Origin: an uncultured Christensenellaceae bacterium
Lineage (GTDB): Bacteria; Bacillota; Clostridia; Christensenellales; CAG-314
Assembly (NCBI GenBank): GCA_910587795.1
Contig: CAJUNH010000007.1
Span: forward strand, 1-64,000
DNA length: 64,000 nt
Direction: 5' to 3'
The notes below the pieces were generated by a model. That model did no database searches. It worked only from the letters and a program-made list of their open reading frames with translations, and had not been told where the DNA came from. Both the position numbers and the translations under genes were made by a program. Position 1 is the stretch's first letter. Every line of letters starts with the position of its first letter. Positions 22,248 through 30,340 of this stretch are shown here, in pieces.

Positions 22248-22901
22248 ATGAAAAATTTGCGGTTTCAACAAAACTATGTGTTTATAGCAAAGTTTCCGTT
22301 TGATACGGCAAACGGCGGCTTGATTGCCGAGCGTCAACAAGAGATAGAAAACTGCCGTAACGAACACGTTAAGTCCGGAAAGTTTTTTGTATTTAAACTG
22401 CTGGAATATGCCGTAAGCAGTATTTACGGATGTAGTTTAGCAGAATGCAATCTTGCAAAAAATTCGGCGGGTAAATGGACAAGCGATAAATTCGAGCTGT
22501 CACTTACGCATTGCGGAGATATCGCGGCTGTTGCGTTATCCTCTGCGCCGATAGGCATAGACGTACAGACAGAGGATTTGCCGAGGTTTAACTGCATATT
22601 GCGGCGAAGGATACTGACCTCTGCCGAACTTGCAGAAACCGAGCGGCTGACGGAGGAACAGTCGGCGGCGTACGCTAACGCGCTTTGGACGGTTAAGGAA
22701 GCTGTGTTTAAGAAGAACGGCGGCAAGGTTTTTATTCCCTCTAAAATCGGCGTAACGGACGAAACTTACGAACAGGTAACGGTTACGGACGGCGATGTTA
22801 AATATTATTTGTCCGTTGCGTCTGCGGCGCAGACAAAGACCGAGTACTGTGCTTTAAACGTGCAATGTATTGTAAACAACAACGTTAAATTTTTGCATTG
22901 A
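22248..22901 (+). CDS. 4'-phosphopantetheinyl transferase (Sfp type)
   Basis: The 217-aa protein moves the phosphopantetheine arm of coenzyme A to a serine of carrier proteins (acyl, peptidyl or aryl). It has the family's fingerprints: LSLTHCGDIAAVAL (about 84-97), the metal-binding GIDVQ (103-107) and the second-half motif WTVKEAVFK (147-155). Length suits the two-domain Sfp type rather than the short AcpS. No carrier protein or synthase gene is nearby, so its partner is unknown; in many gut Clostridia this enzyme serves the primary acyl carrier. The gene stands alone. Confidence 0.88.
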   Translation: MKNLRFQQNYVFIAKFPFDTANGGLIAERQQEIENCRNEHVKSGKFFVFKLLEYAVSSIYGCSLAECNLAKNSAGKWTSDKFELSLTHCGDIAAVALSSAPIGIDVQTEDLPRFNCILRRRILTSAELAETERLTEEQSAAYANALWTVKEAVFKKNGGKVFIPSKIGVTDETYEQVTVTDGDVKYYLSVASAAQTKTEYCALNVQCIVNNNVKFLH

Positions 22902-22968
22902 TAAATTTTCAGGCAACAAATTTGCAAATGCAGTATAATTTAGCCGTAAACCGAAAATTATGTGAATC

Positions 22969-22989
22969 CCAAAAGTTGGACACTTTTGG
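22969..22989. other. Small hairpin upstream of the acyltransferase
   Basis: CCAAAAGT (22969-22976) pairs with ACTTTTGG (22982-22989) around a five-base loop. It lacks a following T-run. A possible regulatory structure of the downstream gene. Confidence 0.35.
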
Positions 22990-23094
22990 AGATGCATTTC
23001 AAAATAAAACGTCGGCTTGTTTTATTCGTTGACGTTTATGCTTGCTGAAATTACGGCAGGAAAAATTAAGATAAGGTAACTTAGAGGTGTTTTA

Positions 23095-24252
23095 ATGTCT
23101 TGTAAAAAGCAAAAAAAGTGGGTGCGCAGACGTCACAGAGCGGTGTTTGCCGTGTTTCGTGGGATATTCGGTATGCACACAAAAATAAGATATAATTTTA
23201 AGGCGGTAAAAACAAAGCTGAAACCGCCGTTTTTGCTTATGAGTAATCACGTCACGACGTTCGATCCTATATTTGCGTCGCTGTCGTTTAAGTGTCCTAT
23301 ATACTGGTGCGCTTCGGACGATATATTCAACATACCCGTTGCGTCGGGATTGTTAAGACATTTGGTTGCGCCGATACCTATCAGTAAATCGTCGTTGGAT
23401 ATGCAGGCGATAAGGGACTGTATACGCGTTTTAAAGGAAGGCGGCGCAGTGGGTATATTCCCCGAAGGAAACCGCACTTTGACGGGAAAGCAATGGCATA
23501 TGACCGAAGCGGTTGCAAAATTTGTAAAGCTGTCGCGTGTTCCGCTGGTACTGTACAATATCGAGGGCGGTTACGGCAGCGATCCGCGTTGGGGCGTTGC
23601 CAAGCGCAAGGGAAAAATGCGAGGGTACGTTAAGCGCGTAGTGCAGCCCGACGAGTACGCTAATATGTCTAATGAAGAATTGTTTAAATTGATTTGCGAT
23701 ACGCTTACTGTGTACGACGTGGATTCCGGCGTTAAGTTTGCATCTAAAAAGCGCGCGGAAAATATCGAAAGGGTTTTGTATATGTGCCCGCATTGCGGAA
23801 AAATTTCCGCGATTAAATCGCATAAGGCGGAGTTTAAGTGCGGCGCGTGCGGTAAACAATGGCAGTTTGGACAAGACCTGCATATTTACGGAGACGATAG
23901 GTTTGGCGAAATTGCAGACTGGTACAACTGGGAAAAGGAACAGCTGCACAGTCTTATTGAAAAAACCGACGGAGCGATATTGCAAGACGACGGTATCGAA
24001 TTTTTTGAAAGCATACGTTTTAAGCATAAACGTAAGCTGGACGGAAACAGAGTAACGGCAGACGCCGACGGCATAACTGTCAGCACGGAAAAAAACAGTA
24101 AAACGTTTTGTTGGCGCGATATAGAAGGTCTTGCCATTGTGCAGCGCGACAGGGTTGATTTTTACTATGACGGCAAAACGTATCAAATACGGGGCGATAA
24201 GCGGTTTTGCCCGTTAAAATATTTGGATTTGTATGAAAGAGTTAAATTATGA
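23095..24252 (+). CDS. PlsC-type 1-acylglycerol-3-phosphate acyltransferase with zinc-ribbon tail
   Basis: The first 200 residues form a PlsC-like acyltransferase of phospholipid synthesis: catalytic NHVTTFD (51-57, the H(X4)D box), FPEGNRT (122-128) and the ASDDIF segment. The last 185 residues are unusual. They hold a zinc ribbon (about 229-258, CPHCG and CGACG) and a beta-rich stretch resembling a PH-like or GRAM-like module. The whole protein is 385 aa against about 200-250 for simple PlsC. It overlaps the symporter gene downstream by four bases (ATGA), so both are translated together. The role of the tail is unknown. Confidence 0.85.
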   Translation: MSCKKQKKWVRRRHRAVFAVFRGIFGMHTKIRYNFKAVKTKLKPPFLLMSNHVTTFDPIFASLSFKCPIYWCASDDIFNIPVASGLLRHLVAPIPISKSSLDMQAIRDCIRVLKEGGAVGIFPEGNRTLTGKQWHMTEAVAKFVKLSRVPLVLYNIEGGYGSDPRWGVAKRKGKMRGYVKRVVQPDEYANMSNEELFKLICDTLTVYDVDSGVKFASKKRAENIERVLYMCPHCGKISAIKSHKAEFKCGACGKQWQFGQDLHIYGDDRFGEIADWYNWEKEQLHSLIEKTDGAILQDDGIEFFESIRFKHKRKLDGNRVTADADGITVSTEKNSKTFCWRDIEGLAIVQRDRVDFYYDGKTYQIRGDKRFCPLKYLDLYERVKL

Positions 24253-25655
24253 ATACATGGGACTATTCCGTTTGGTCGGCGTTAGTGCAAATCAGCGTTT
24301 TGCTTGTTGCGGCGCTTGTCGGCAATTCCATACGCCGTTTGGTGCCGTTTGTGCGCAAATCGCTGCTGCCCAGCTCGGTTGTGGGCGGATTGTTGATTTT
24401 GATTTTTAAGTTTATACCTGCGGTTAATAATTTTATCGACGCAGATTTGATGGAAGGAGTTGCGTATCACTGTTTGGCTTTGGGCTTTATTGCAATTGCG
24501 CTTAAAAGCAACGTAAACAAAAGCGACGGTACCGGTATTGTGGTAAAAACCGGTGCAGTGGTAGTAGGAACTTATTTAATACAAGGTATCGTAGGCATTG
24601 CGATTACTATTTTGCTGTCTCTTGTTATCGGCGGACTGATTCCTGCGGCAGGTCTGCTTCTTCCGCTCGGCTTCGGTCAAGGACCGGGACAAGCTCTTAA
24701 CTTCGGCAGCACGTATGCTCTTAACGGCTTGTACGAGGGCGCAAGTTTCGGTTTGACGATTGCAACGGTAGGTTTTTTGGTCGCGTGCATTGTGGGCGTT
24801 ATTTATTTAAATGTCTTAAAGCGTAAAAAACGTCTTACCGATATTGACGAGGGCGAATTCAGCGAAGTTATAGAACAGGCGGACGCTCCTAACGACATTC
24901 CGTTATCCGATTCGATTGATAAATTTACTGTACAGGTAGCTATCGTGCTGGGCACGTATCTTTTGACGTTTTTGCTTATGTTCGGCGTTACGGCGATTAT
25001 CGACACCGGCATAATGGGCAACTTCGGCGAAAACACTTTAAAACCGCTGATTTGGGGCTTTAACTTTTTGTTCGGTACGCTGTTTGCGCTGCTTGTAAAA
25101 AAGATGGTGCAGTTACTGCGCAAGCATAACATAATGAAGCGCGATTATATCAATAACTATATGATGAACCGTATATCGGGTTTTGTGTTCGATATGATGA
25201 TTCTTGCGGGTATATCTGCAATTAATTTCGACGTTATTCAAAAGCTGTGGCTTCCGTTGCTGCTGCTGTGTGTATTCGGCACGGTTGTAACGTTTGTATA
25301 TTTGGATTTCGTATGCAAACGTCTGTATCCTACATACCGTTATCAGGCAATGGTTTCGCTGTTCGGTATGCTTACGGGTACGGCAAGCACCGGTATGATT
25401 TTATTGCGCGAAATCGATCCTAAATTTCAAACGCCCGCCGCAAATAACTTGATTATGCAAAGCGTCCCCGCAATGGCGTTCGGTTTCCCCATGCTGTTGC
25501 TGGCAGGTTACGCCGCGGGAGGAATGATTGCCAGTATCGTAACTCTTGCCGCGTGTGTAGGACTGTTTGCCTTAATGAACGTAATAGTATTTGTTAAATT
25601 TAAACGCAAAAAAACCGAGGGAGGGAGTAGCGATTTACCCGCCGACGGTCAATAG
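24249..25655 (+). CDS. GltS-type sodium:glutamate symporter
   Basis: The 468-aa product is a polytopic membrane protein of the GltS/ESS family, importing glutamate with sodium. About ten to eleven hydrophobic segments are visible, arranged as two inverted halves: segments at about 12-30, 40-60, 70-88, 98-130 in the first half, separated by a hydrophilic loop (about 195-220), and a similar set from 225 to 455. GFGQGPGQALNFG (about 140-152) and the FGMLTGTAST segment (about 375-384) match the conserved re-entrant loops. It is translationally coupled to the PlsC-like gene. Confidence 0.88.
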   Translation: MNTWDYSVWSALVQISVLLVAALVGNSIRRLVPFVRKSLLPSSVVGGLLILIFKFIPAVNNFIDADLMEGVAYHCLALGFIAIALKSNVNKSDGTGIVVKTGAVVVGTYLIQGIVGIAITILLSLVIGGLIPAAGLLLPLGFGQGPGQALNFGSTYALNGLYEGASFGLTIATVGFLVACIVGVIYLNVLKRKKRLTDIDEGEFSEVIEQADAPNDIPLSDSIDKFTVQVAIVLGTYLLTFLLMFGVTAIIDTGIMGNFGENTLKPLIWGFNFLFGTLFALLVKKMVQLLRKHNIMKRDYINNYMMNRISGFVFDMMILAGISAINFDVIQKLWLPLLLLCVFGTVVTFVYLDFVCKRLYPTYRYQAMVSLFGMLTGTASTGMILLREIDPKFQTPAANNLIMQSVPAMAFGFPMLLLAGYAAGGMIASIVTLAACVGLFALMNVIVFVKFKRKKTEGGSSDLPADGQ

Positions 25656-25825
25656 TTATTTACTATATATTTTAAATTAAAAGCTGCTAAATAAATTGTT
25701 TTGGCAGCTATTATTTTACAGGGATTTTATGCATAATGTATTTGCATTATCAGAATATATTTGACAACGTTTTTTTTTAATCGTAAATTTAAATAAAAAC
25801 GCATTTAAATATTTTTTTAGTATTG

Positions 25826-25854
25826 TTGACAAGCAAAGTTACAAGTGCTAAAAT
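25826..25854 (+). promoter_or_regulatory. Sigma-A promoter for metK
   Basis: TTGACA at 25826-25831 and TAAAAT at 25849-25854 with 17 bases between. Transcription would begin close to the first base of the riboswitch. Confidence 0.8.
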
Positions 25855-25861
25855 AATAGCA

Positions 25862-25960
25862 ACCTATCGAGAGTAACGGAGAGACGGACTCTGTGAAGTT
25901 ACAGCAACCTAAAAGCGTTAGGTGCTAAATTCCGCAAGGGAAACCTTGAAAGATGGGACG
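25862..25960 (+). promoter_or_regulatory. SAM-I (S-box) riboswitch
   Basis: The segment CTATCGAGAG ... ACAGCAACCT ... AGGTGCTAAATTCC ... CTTGAAAGATGGGA matches the S-box aptamer in order: P1 strands, the GCAACC and GGTGC pairing of P2a, and the GAAAGAT box of the 3' core. It lies directly before metK, whose product makes SAM; binding of SAM would favour the following terminator. Confidence 0.93.
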
Positions 25961-25980
25961 GCGAAAGCGATAATTGCGGT

Positions 25981-26015
25981 CTTGTCTATGCTCGTATAGA
26001 CAAGGCTGTTTTTTT
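25981..26015 (+). terminator. Riboswitch expression-platform terminator
   Basis: CTTGTCTAT (25981-25989) pairs with ATAGACAAG (25996-26004), followed by a seven-T run to 26015. It is the off-state terminator of the SAM-I riboswitch. Confidence 0.9.
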
Positions 26016-26100
26016 GCGTTCGCGCCTTCGGTAGGTTTGAGGATATGCGTTTTTTTGCAATACTGCCTCAAACAAAATATTGAATGGAGGAACAAAACAA

Positions 26101-27288
26101 ATGAAAAACAGCAAACACAGATTTTTTACGTCCGAAAGCGTAACCGAGGGACATCCCGACAAAATGTGCGACCAAATCAGCGACGCTATTTTAGACGCTA
26201 TTTTAGCTAAGGATCCCTGTGCCCGCGTCGCGTGCGAAACGGTGGTTTGCACCGGTACGGTATTTGTAATGGGGCAGATTACCACAACCGCGGTTGTGGA
26301 TTACGCGTCTATCGTGAGGGATACCGTTCGCAATATGGGTTATACCCGCGCGAAATACGGCTTTGACGCAGACAGCTGCGGAGTGATAATTTCGTTGGAT
26401 AAGCAGTCGCCAGATATCGCCATCGGCGTAGACCGTTCTAACGAATACAACACACGCGGAGAAATATTAGATATGTACGGCGCAGGCGACCAAGGAATGA
26501 TGTTCGGCTACGCTTGTAACGAAACGCCGGAATATATGCCTATGGCTATTATGCTTGCGCACAAAATCAGCCAACGTCTGGCAGACGTACGCAAGTACGG
26601 ATTAGTGGATTATCTGCGTCCCGACGGCAAGTGTCAGGTAACGGTGGAGTACGACGAAAAGGGTACGCCTTGCCGCGTAGATACTATTGTGTTGTCTACT
26701 CAGCACAGCGCCGACGTCGAAACGTCAGTCATAGCGCAAGATATGATAAACTTAGTCATTCGCAAAGTAGTTCCGCTTAATCTGTTGGACGAGGAAACAA
26801 AATACTATATAAATCCTACCGGACGGTTTGAAATCGGCGGTCCTGCCGCCGACAGCGGACTGACAGGGCGTAAAATAATAGTTGATACGTACGGCGGATA
26901 CTGCGCTCACGGCGGCGGAGCGTTTAGCGGAAAGGATCCTACAAAAGTTGACCGTTCGGCAACGTATATGGCAAGGTATATCTGCAAAAATATCGTAGCT
27001 GCCGGCTTGGCGGACAAAATTCAGCTGCAAATATCTTACGCTATCGGCAGAAGTAAACCCGTGTCTATAGACGTTAACACATACGGGACGGGTAAAGTTG
27101 CCGACAGCGCATTGTCCGCAATTATCGGCGACGAATTCGATTTGCGTCCCCGCGCTATAATAGATAAATTTAATTTACAGCGCCCGATTTATCTGGCTAC
27201 CGCAAGCTACGGGCATTTCGGCCGCGCAGAATTTCCGTGGGAGCAGTTGGATAAAGCAGACGACCTTAAAAAATATATTAATAATTAA
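26101..27288 (+). CDS. metK: S-adenosylmethionine synthetase
   Basis: A 395-aa protein that joins methionine and ATP to give SAM. The start is ATG 26101, since GGAGGA lies ten bases before it; an upstream ATG at 26080 would sit ahead of that site. Family motifs seen: FTSESVTEGHPDKMCDQ at the N-terminus (ATP-binding HPDK), GAGDQGMMFGYA in the middle (phosphate loop) and GGAFSGKDPTKVDRSA near residue 265. Length is normal. It is controlled by the SAM-I riboswitch directly upstream. It is followed 15 bases later by recD2 and may read through into it. Confidence 0.97.
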   Translation: MKNSKHRFFTSESVTEGHPDKMCDQISDAILDAILAKDPCARVACETVVCTGTVFVMGQITTTAVVDYASIVRDTVRNMGYTRAKYGFDADSCGVIISLDKQSPDIAIGVDRSNEYNTRGEILDMYGAGDQGMMFGYACNETPEYMPMAIMLAHKISQRLADVRKYGLVDYLRPDGKCQVTVEYDEKGTPCRVDTIVLSTQHSADVETSVIAQDMINLVIRKVVPLNLLDEETKYYINPTGRFEIGGPAADSGLTGRKIIVDTYGGYCAHGGGAFSGKDPTKVDRSATYMARYICKNIVAAGLADKIQLQISYAIGRSKPVSIDVNTYGTGKVADSALSAIIGDEFDLRPRAIIDKFNLQRPIYLATASYGHFGRAEFPWEQLDKADDLKKYINN

Positions 27289-27303
27289 CGGGAACGGTTA
27301 CGA

Positions 27304-29574
27304 GTGGAACTATCTGTAAAGGGAACAGTTGCAAATATTGTATATCACAATGAGGAAAACGGATATACTGTGTTTAGTTTGGATTGTACCGACGGCAGCG
27401 ATATTATCTGCGTCGGCAATTTTCCTACGCTTTCGGTAGGGGCGGTTTTAACGCTGCACGGTAAAGTTGCGGTACACAACCGTTACGGCGAGCAACTTGC
27501 GGTAGACAGTTACACTATGAGCGACCCAACAAGCCGCGCGGGTATTGTAAAATATTTAAGCAGCGGCTTGATTAAGGGCGTAGGGGAAGTTACTGCTAAT
27601 AATATCTACGAAAAATTCGGCGAGGATACCTTCGGCGTAATCGAAAACAATCCTATGCTGCTTGTAAAGGTTAAAGGCATATCGCAAAAAAAGGCGATGG
27701 ATATAGCCAATTCCGTAGCGGAACTTAAAAGTATGCAGCAGCAGATAATGTTTTTGCAAGGTTACGGTTTAACTACGAATTTGGCGGTTAAAATATACAA
27801 TATATACAAAGACGATACAAAAAACACGGTATTAGATAATCCGTATAAATTAATTGACGACATCGACGGCGTAGGGTTTTTAACTGCGGATAAAATTGCG
27901 CAAAGTATGGGCGTGGAGCCGCTTAGCGGATTCCGCGTACGCGCAGCTATAATTTATCAGCTGAGGGAAGCTGCCGATAAGCAAGGCAACACGTATTTGC
28001 CGTTGGACGTATTGATGGCTGCCTGCGGCAATATTTTGTCGGTAGATTTAGCCGAACACGGACAGCTTGTGGAAGACACAATAACAAAGCTTGTGTTGGA
28101 GCCGACAATTAAAACGTTTGAAATAGACAACGAGCGGTGCGTTTCTTTGATACGTTACTTCAAGCTGGAAAAGTCCGTTGCTTCGCGTTTGGTGGAACTT
28201 AACGCCGACGCCAAGCGCATTGCCATAGACGCCGAAACGCTTATTGCCGAGTTTGAACGCGTGCATAATATTCAGTTCCACAAAGGACAGTTGGGAGCGG
28301 TAAAATCCGCACTGATAACGGGCGTTACCGTAATTACGGGCGGTCCGGGCACGGGTAAAACTACAATTATCAAGTGTATTGCGGATATCCTTAGCTCTCA
28401 CGGTTTGCGTATGGAGTTTTGCGCGCCGACGGGCAGGGCGGCAAAACGTATGTCTCAATCTATCGGCAGGGATGCAAAAACTATCCACCGTCTGTTGGGT
28501 TACGAGGTTAAAGGCAGCAAGGCGCAATTTAAGTTTAACCGTTTTAATCCTTTGCCCTGCGATGTTATCGTGGTGGACGAAATGTCTATGGTGGACGTAT
28601 CGGTAATGTACAGCTTGCTTGCCGCGTTGGAAAGCGGCACCCGTTTGGTGCTTGTGGGCGACAAAGATCAGCTGCCCAGCGTTGGGGCGGGCAACGTGCT
28701 TGCGGATATTATTCGCAGCGGCGTAGTGGAAATACGGTACCTTTCGCACATATACAGACAGTCTGCCGACAGTTTGATTGTGTCTAACGCGCATTTAATC
28801 AACAGCGGCAAAATGCCCGAAATAAACAACCGCAGCACAGACTTTTTCGTAATGCCGTTTACCGAACTAAACCGGGTTGCGGAAACGGTCGTTCAGCTTG
28901 TAACAACCAGACTGCCTAAGTTTACCCAATTACCGTCGGGCGATATTCAGGTGCTGGGCGCGTTAAAAAACGGAGTTGCGGGAGTGGACAATTTAAATAT
29001 CGTTTTGCAAAAGGCTCTTAATCCGCGCGTTTACGGCAAGCAGGAAATTGTTGTCGGTAAAAATATTATACGCGTAGGCGATAGGGTAATGCAGACTGTA
29101 AATAACTACGAATTGCCTTTTACGCGTTTTGCCGACGACGGCACGGCAGAGGAAAGTTCGGGCGTATTTAACGGAGATATCGGAATTGTACGTAAAATAG
29201 ACAAAGCTTCGGGAACAATGGAAGTGTTGTTTGACGATAACCGTCTTGCAACGTACACAAGCGCGGATTTAAGCGATTTGCAGTTGGCTTACGCCATTAC
29301 AATACACAAAAGTCAGGGCAGCGAATTCCCCGTTGTGGTGGTTCCGCTGGTAAACGGTCCGCCGACGATAATCAACAAAAATTTGCTGTATACGGCAATA
29401 ACCCGCGCTAAACGCGCAGTGGTGCTTGTCGGCAGTAAAAAAGTGCTGGCAATGATGGTCCACAACAACTACGTTGCGGCGCGCACAACGAATCTGTGCA
29501 GATTTTTACAGGAAGAAAACGCAATAAGGCAACGCTATTTCGGCGTTGTAAAAACCGCAGACGACGATGAGTAA
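27304..29574 (+). CDS. recD2: RecD-like ATP-dependent DNA helicase (RecD2)
   Basis: A 756-aa superfamily 1B 5'-3' helicase of the RecD2 type, present without RecBC partners. The start is GTG 27304. The N-terminal third has an OB-like domain and helix-hairpin-helix repeats (about 80-200, KYLSSGLIKGVGEVTA and GVGFLTADKIAQSMG). The motor follows: Walker A GGPGTGKT (about 347-354), VVDEMSMVD (about 421-429), and near the end SQGSEFPVVVVPL and YTAITRAKRAVVLVG (SF1 motifs V and VI). It acts in DNA repair in Firmicutes. It ends overlapping comF by eight bases. Confidence 0.93.
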   Translation: MELSVKGTVANIVYHNEENGYTVFSLDCTDGSDIICVGNFPTLSVGAVLTLHGKVAVHNRYGEQLAVDSYTMSDPTSRAGIVKYLSSGLIKGVGEVTANNIYEKFGEDTFGVIENNPMLLVKVKGISQKKAMDIANSVAELKSMQQQIMFLQGYGLTTNLAVKIYNIYKDDTKNTVLDNPYKLIDDIDGVGFLTADKIAQSMGVEPLSGFRVRAAIIYQLREAADKQGNTYLPLDVLMAACGNILSVDLAEHGQLVEDTITKLVLEPTIKTFEIDNERCVSLIRYFKLEKSVASRLVELNADAKRIAIDAETLIAEFERVHNIQFHKGQLGAVKSALITGVTVITGGPGTGKTTIIKCIADILSSHGLRMEFCAPTGRAAKRMSQSIGRDAKTIHRLLGYEVKGSKAQFKFNRFNPLPCDVIVVDEMSMVDVSVMYSLLAALESGTRLVLVGDKDQLPSVGAGNVLADIIRSGVVEIRYLSHIYRQSADSLIVSNAHLINSGKMPEINNRSTDFFVMPFTELNRVAETVVQLVTTRLPKFTQLPSGDIQVLGALKNGVAGVDNLNIVLQKALNPRVYGKQEIVVGKNIIRVGDRVMQTVNNYELPFTRFADDGTAEESSGVFNGDIGIVRKIDKASGTMEVLFDDNRLATYTSADLSDLQLAYAITIHKSQGSEFPVVVVPLVNGPPTIINKNLLYTAITRAKRAVVLVGSKKVLAMMVHNNYVAARTTNLCRFLQEENAIRQRYFGVVKTADDDE

Positions 29575-30337
29575 ACGCGGCTTTTCGGTATTAAAAAACG
29601 CGTTGGGACGTATGGTCGTGCCGACTGAGTACACCTGTATTTCTTGCGGACGGGACGTCTTTGACGAATTGGGCTTTTGCACGGAATGTATTAAGGACGT
29701 TGTGTTTAACAACGGCAAAATTTGTATGCGCTGCGGCGTAGGCATAGACGGAGAGGAAGACTATTGCGGTAATTGCTCTTTTGATAAAATGTATTTCGAC
29801 AGATCTTATGCCGTATTCAGTTACGAAGGCGCAATACAGCGCGCCGTACTGGATATTAAGTTTAACAACAAAGGGGATTATACCCGCGTATTGGCAAGGT
29901 ATCTTGCGTATTATGCGGTAAAACACAAACTGCAATTCGACGCAGTGTGTTTTCCGCCTATGAGCAGACAATCTCTGCGTAAACGCCGTTATAATCAATC
30001 TCAGTTGCTTGCAGCGCACTTTTGTGATATAATGAACTGTAAGGTCCGTTATATCGACGCGCTGGTTAAAGTTAAAGAGACCAAACGTCAGGAAACGTTG
30101 TCTAAAACGGAGCGTAAAAGAAATTTGACGGGAGCGTTTAAAGTTTCTGCCGATGTAAAAGGCAAAAATGTGCTGATTGTAGACGACGTAAAAACCACGG
30201 GCGCTACGCTTAACGAGTGTGCAAAAGTGTTAAAAAAGGCGGGCGCCGCAACCGTTATCGGTTTGACGGTTTCCGCTCGAAAGGAACAAACGGTTTTTGA
30301 AGAAGAGCAGGAAGCAAACGTAAAAATAAAGGAGTAG
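29567..30337 (+). CDS. ComF family protein (competence/phosphoribosyltransferase-like)
   Basis: 256 aa, starting at ATG 29567 inside the end of recD2. The N-terminus has a zinc finger of the ComF type (CISCG at about 24, CTEC at about 37, CMRCG and CGNC at about 54-70). The C-terminal phosphoribosyltransferase fold carries the pyrophosphate loop NVLIVDDVKTTGATLNECA (about 204-222). ComF proteins are needed for DNA uptake in naturally competent bacteria, but many organisms keep the gene without competence, so the function here is open. It is three bases from secA. Confidence 0.88.
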   Translation: MSKRGFSVLKNALGRMVVPTEYTCISCGRDVFDELGFCTECIKDVVFNNGKICMRCGVGIDGEEDYCGNCSFDKMYFDRSYAVFSYEGAIQRAVLDIKFNNKGDYTRVLARYLAYYAVKHKLQFDAVCFPPMSRQSLRKRRYNQSQLLAAHFCDIMNCKVRYIDALVKVKETKRQETLSKTERKRNLTGAFKVSADVKGKNVLIVDDVKTTGATLNECAKVLKKAGAATVIGLTVSARKEQTVFEEEQEANVKIKE

Positions 30338-30340
30338 TTT

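Larger units (their letters stand above)
25656..26100. other. metK regulatory region
   Basis: This gap of 445 bases holds a weak terminator-like hairpin for the symporter operon (AGCTGC and GCAGCT near 25681-25711), then the metK promoter, SAM-I riboswitch and terminator, each listed separately. Confidence 0.7.
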
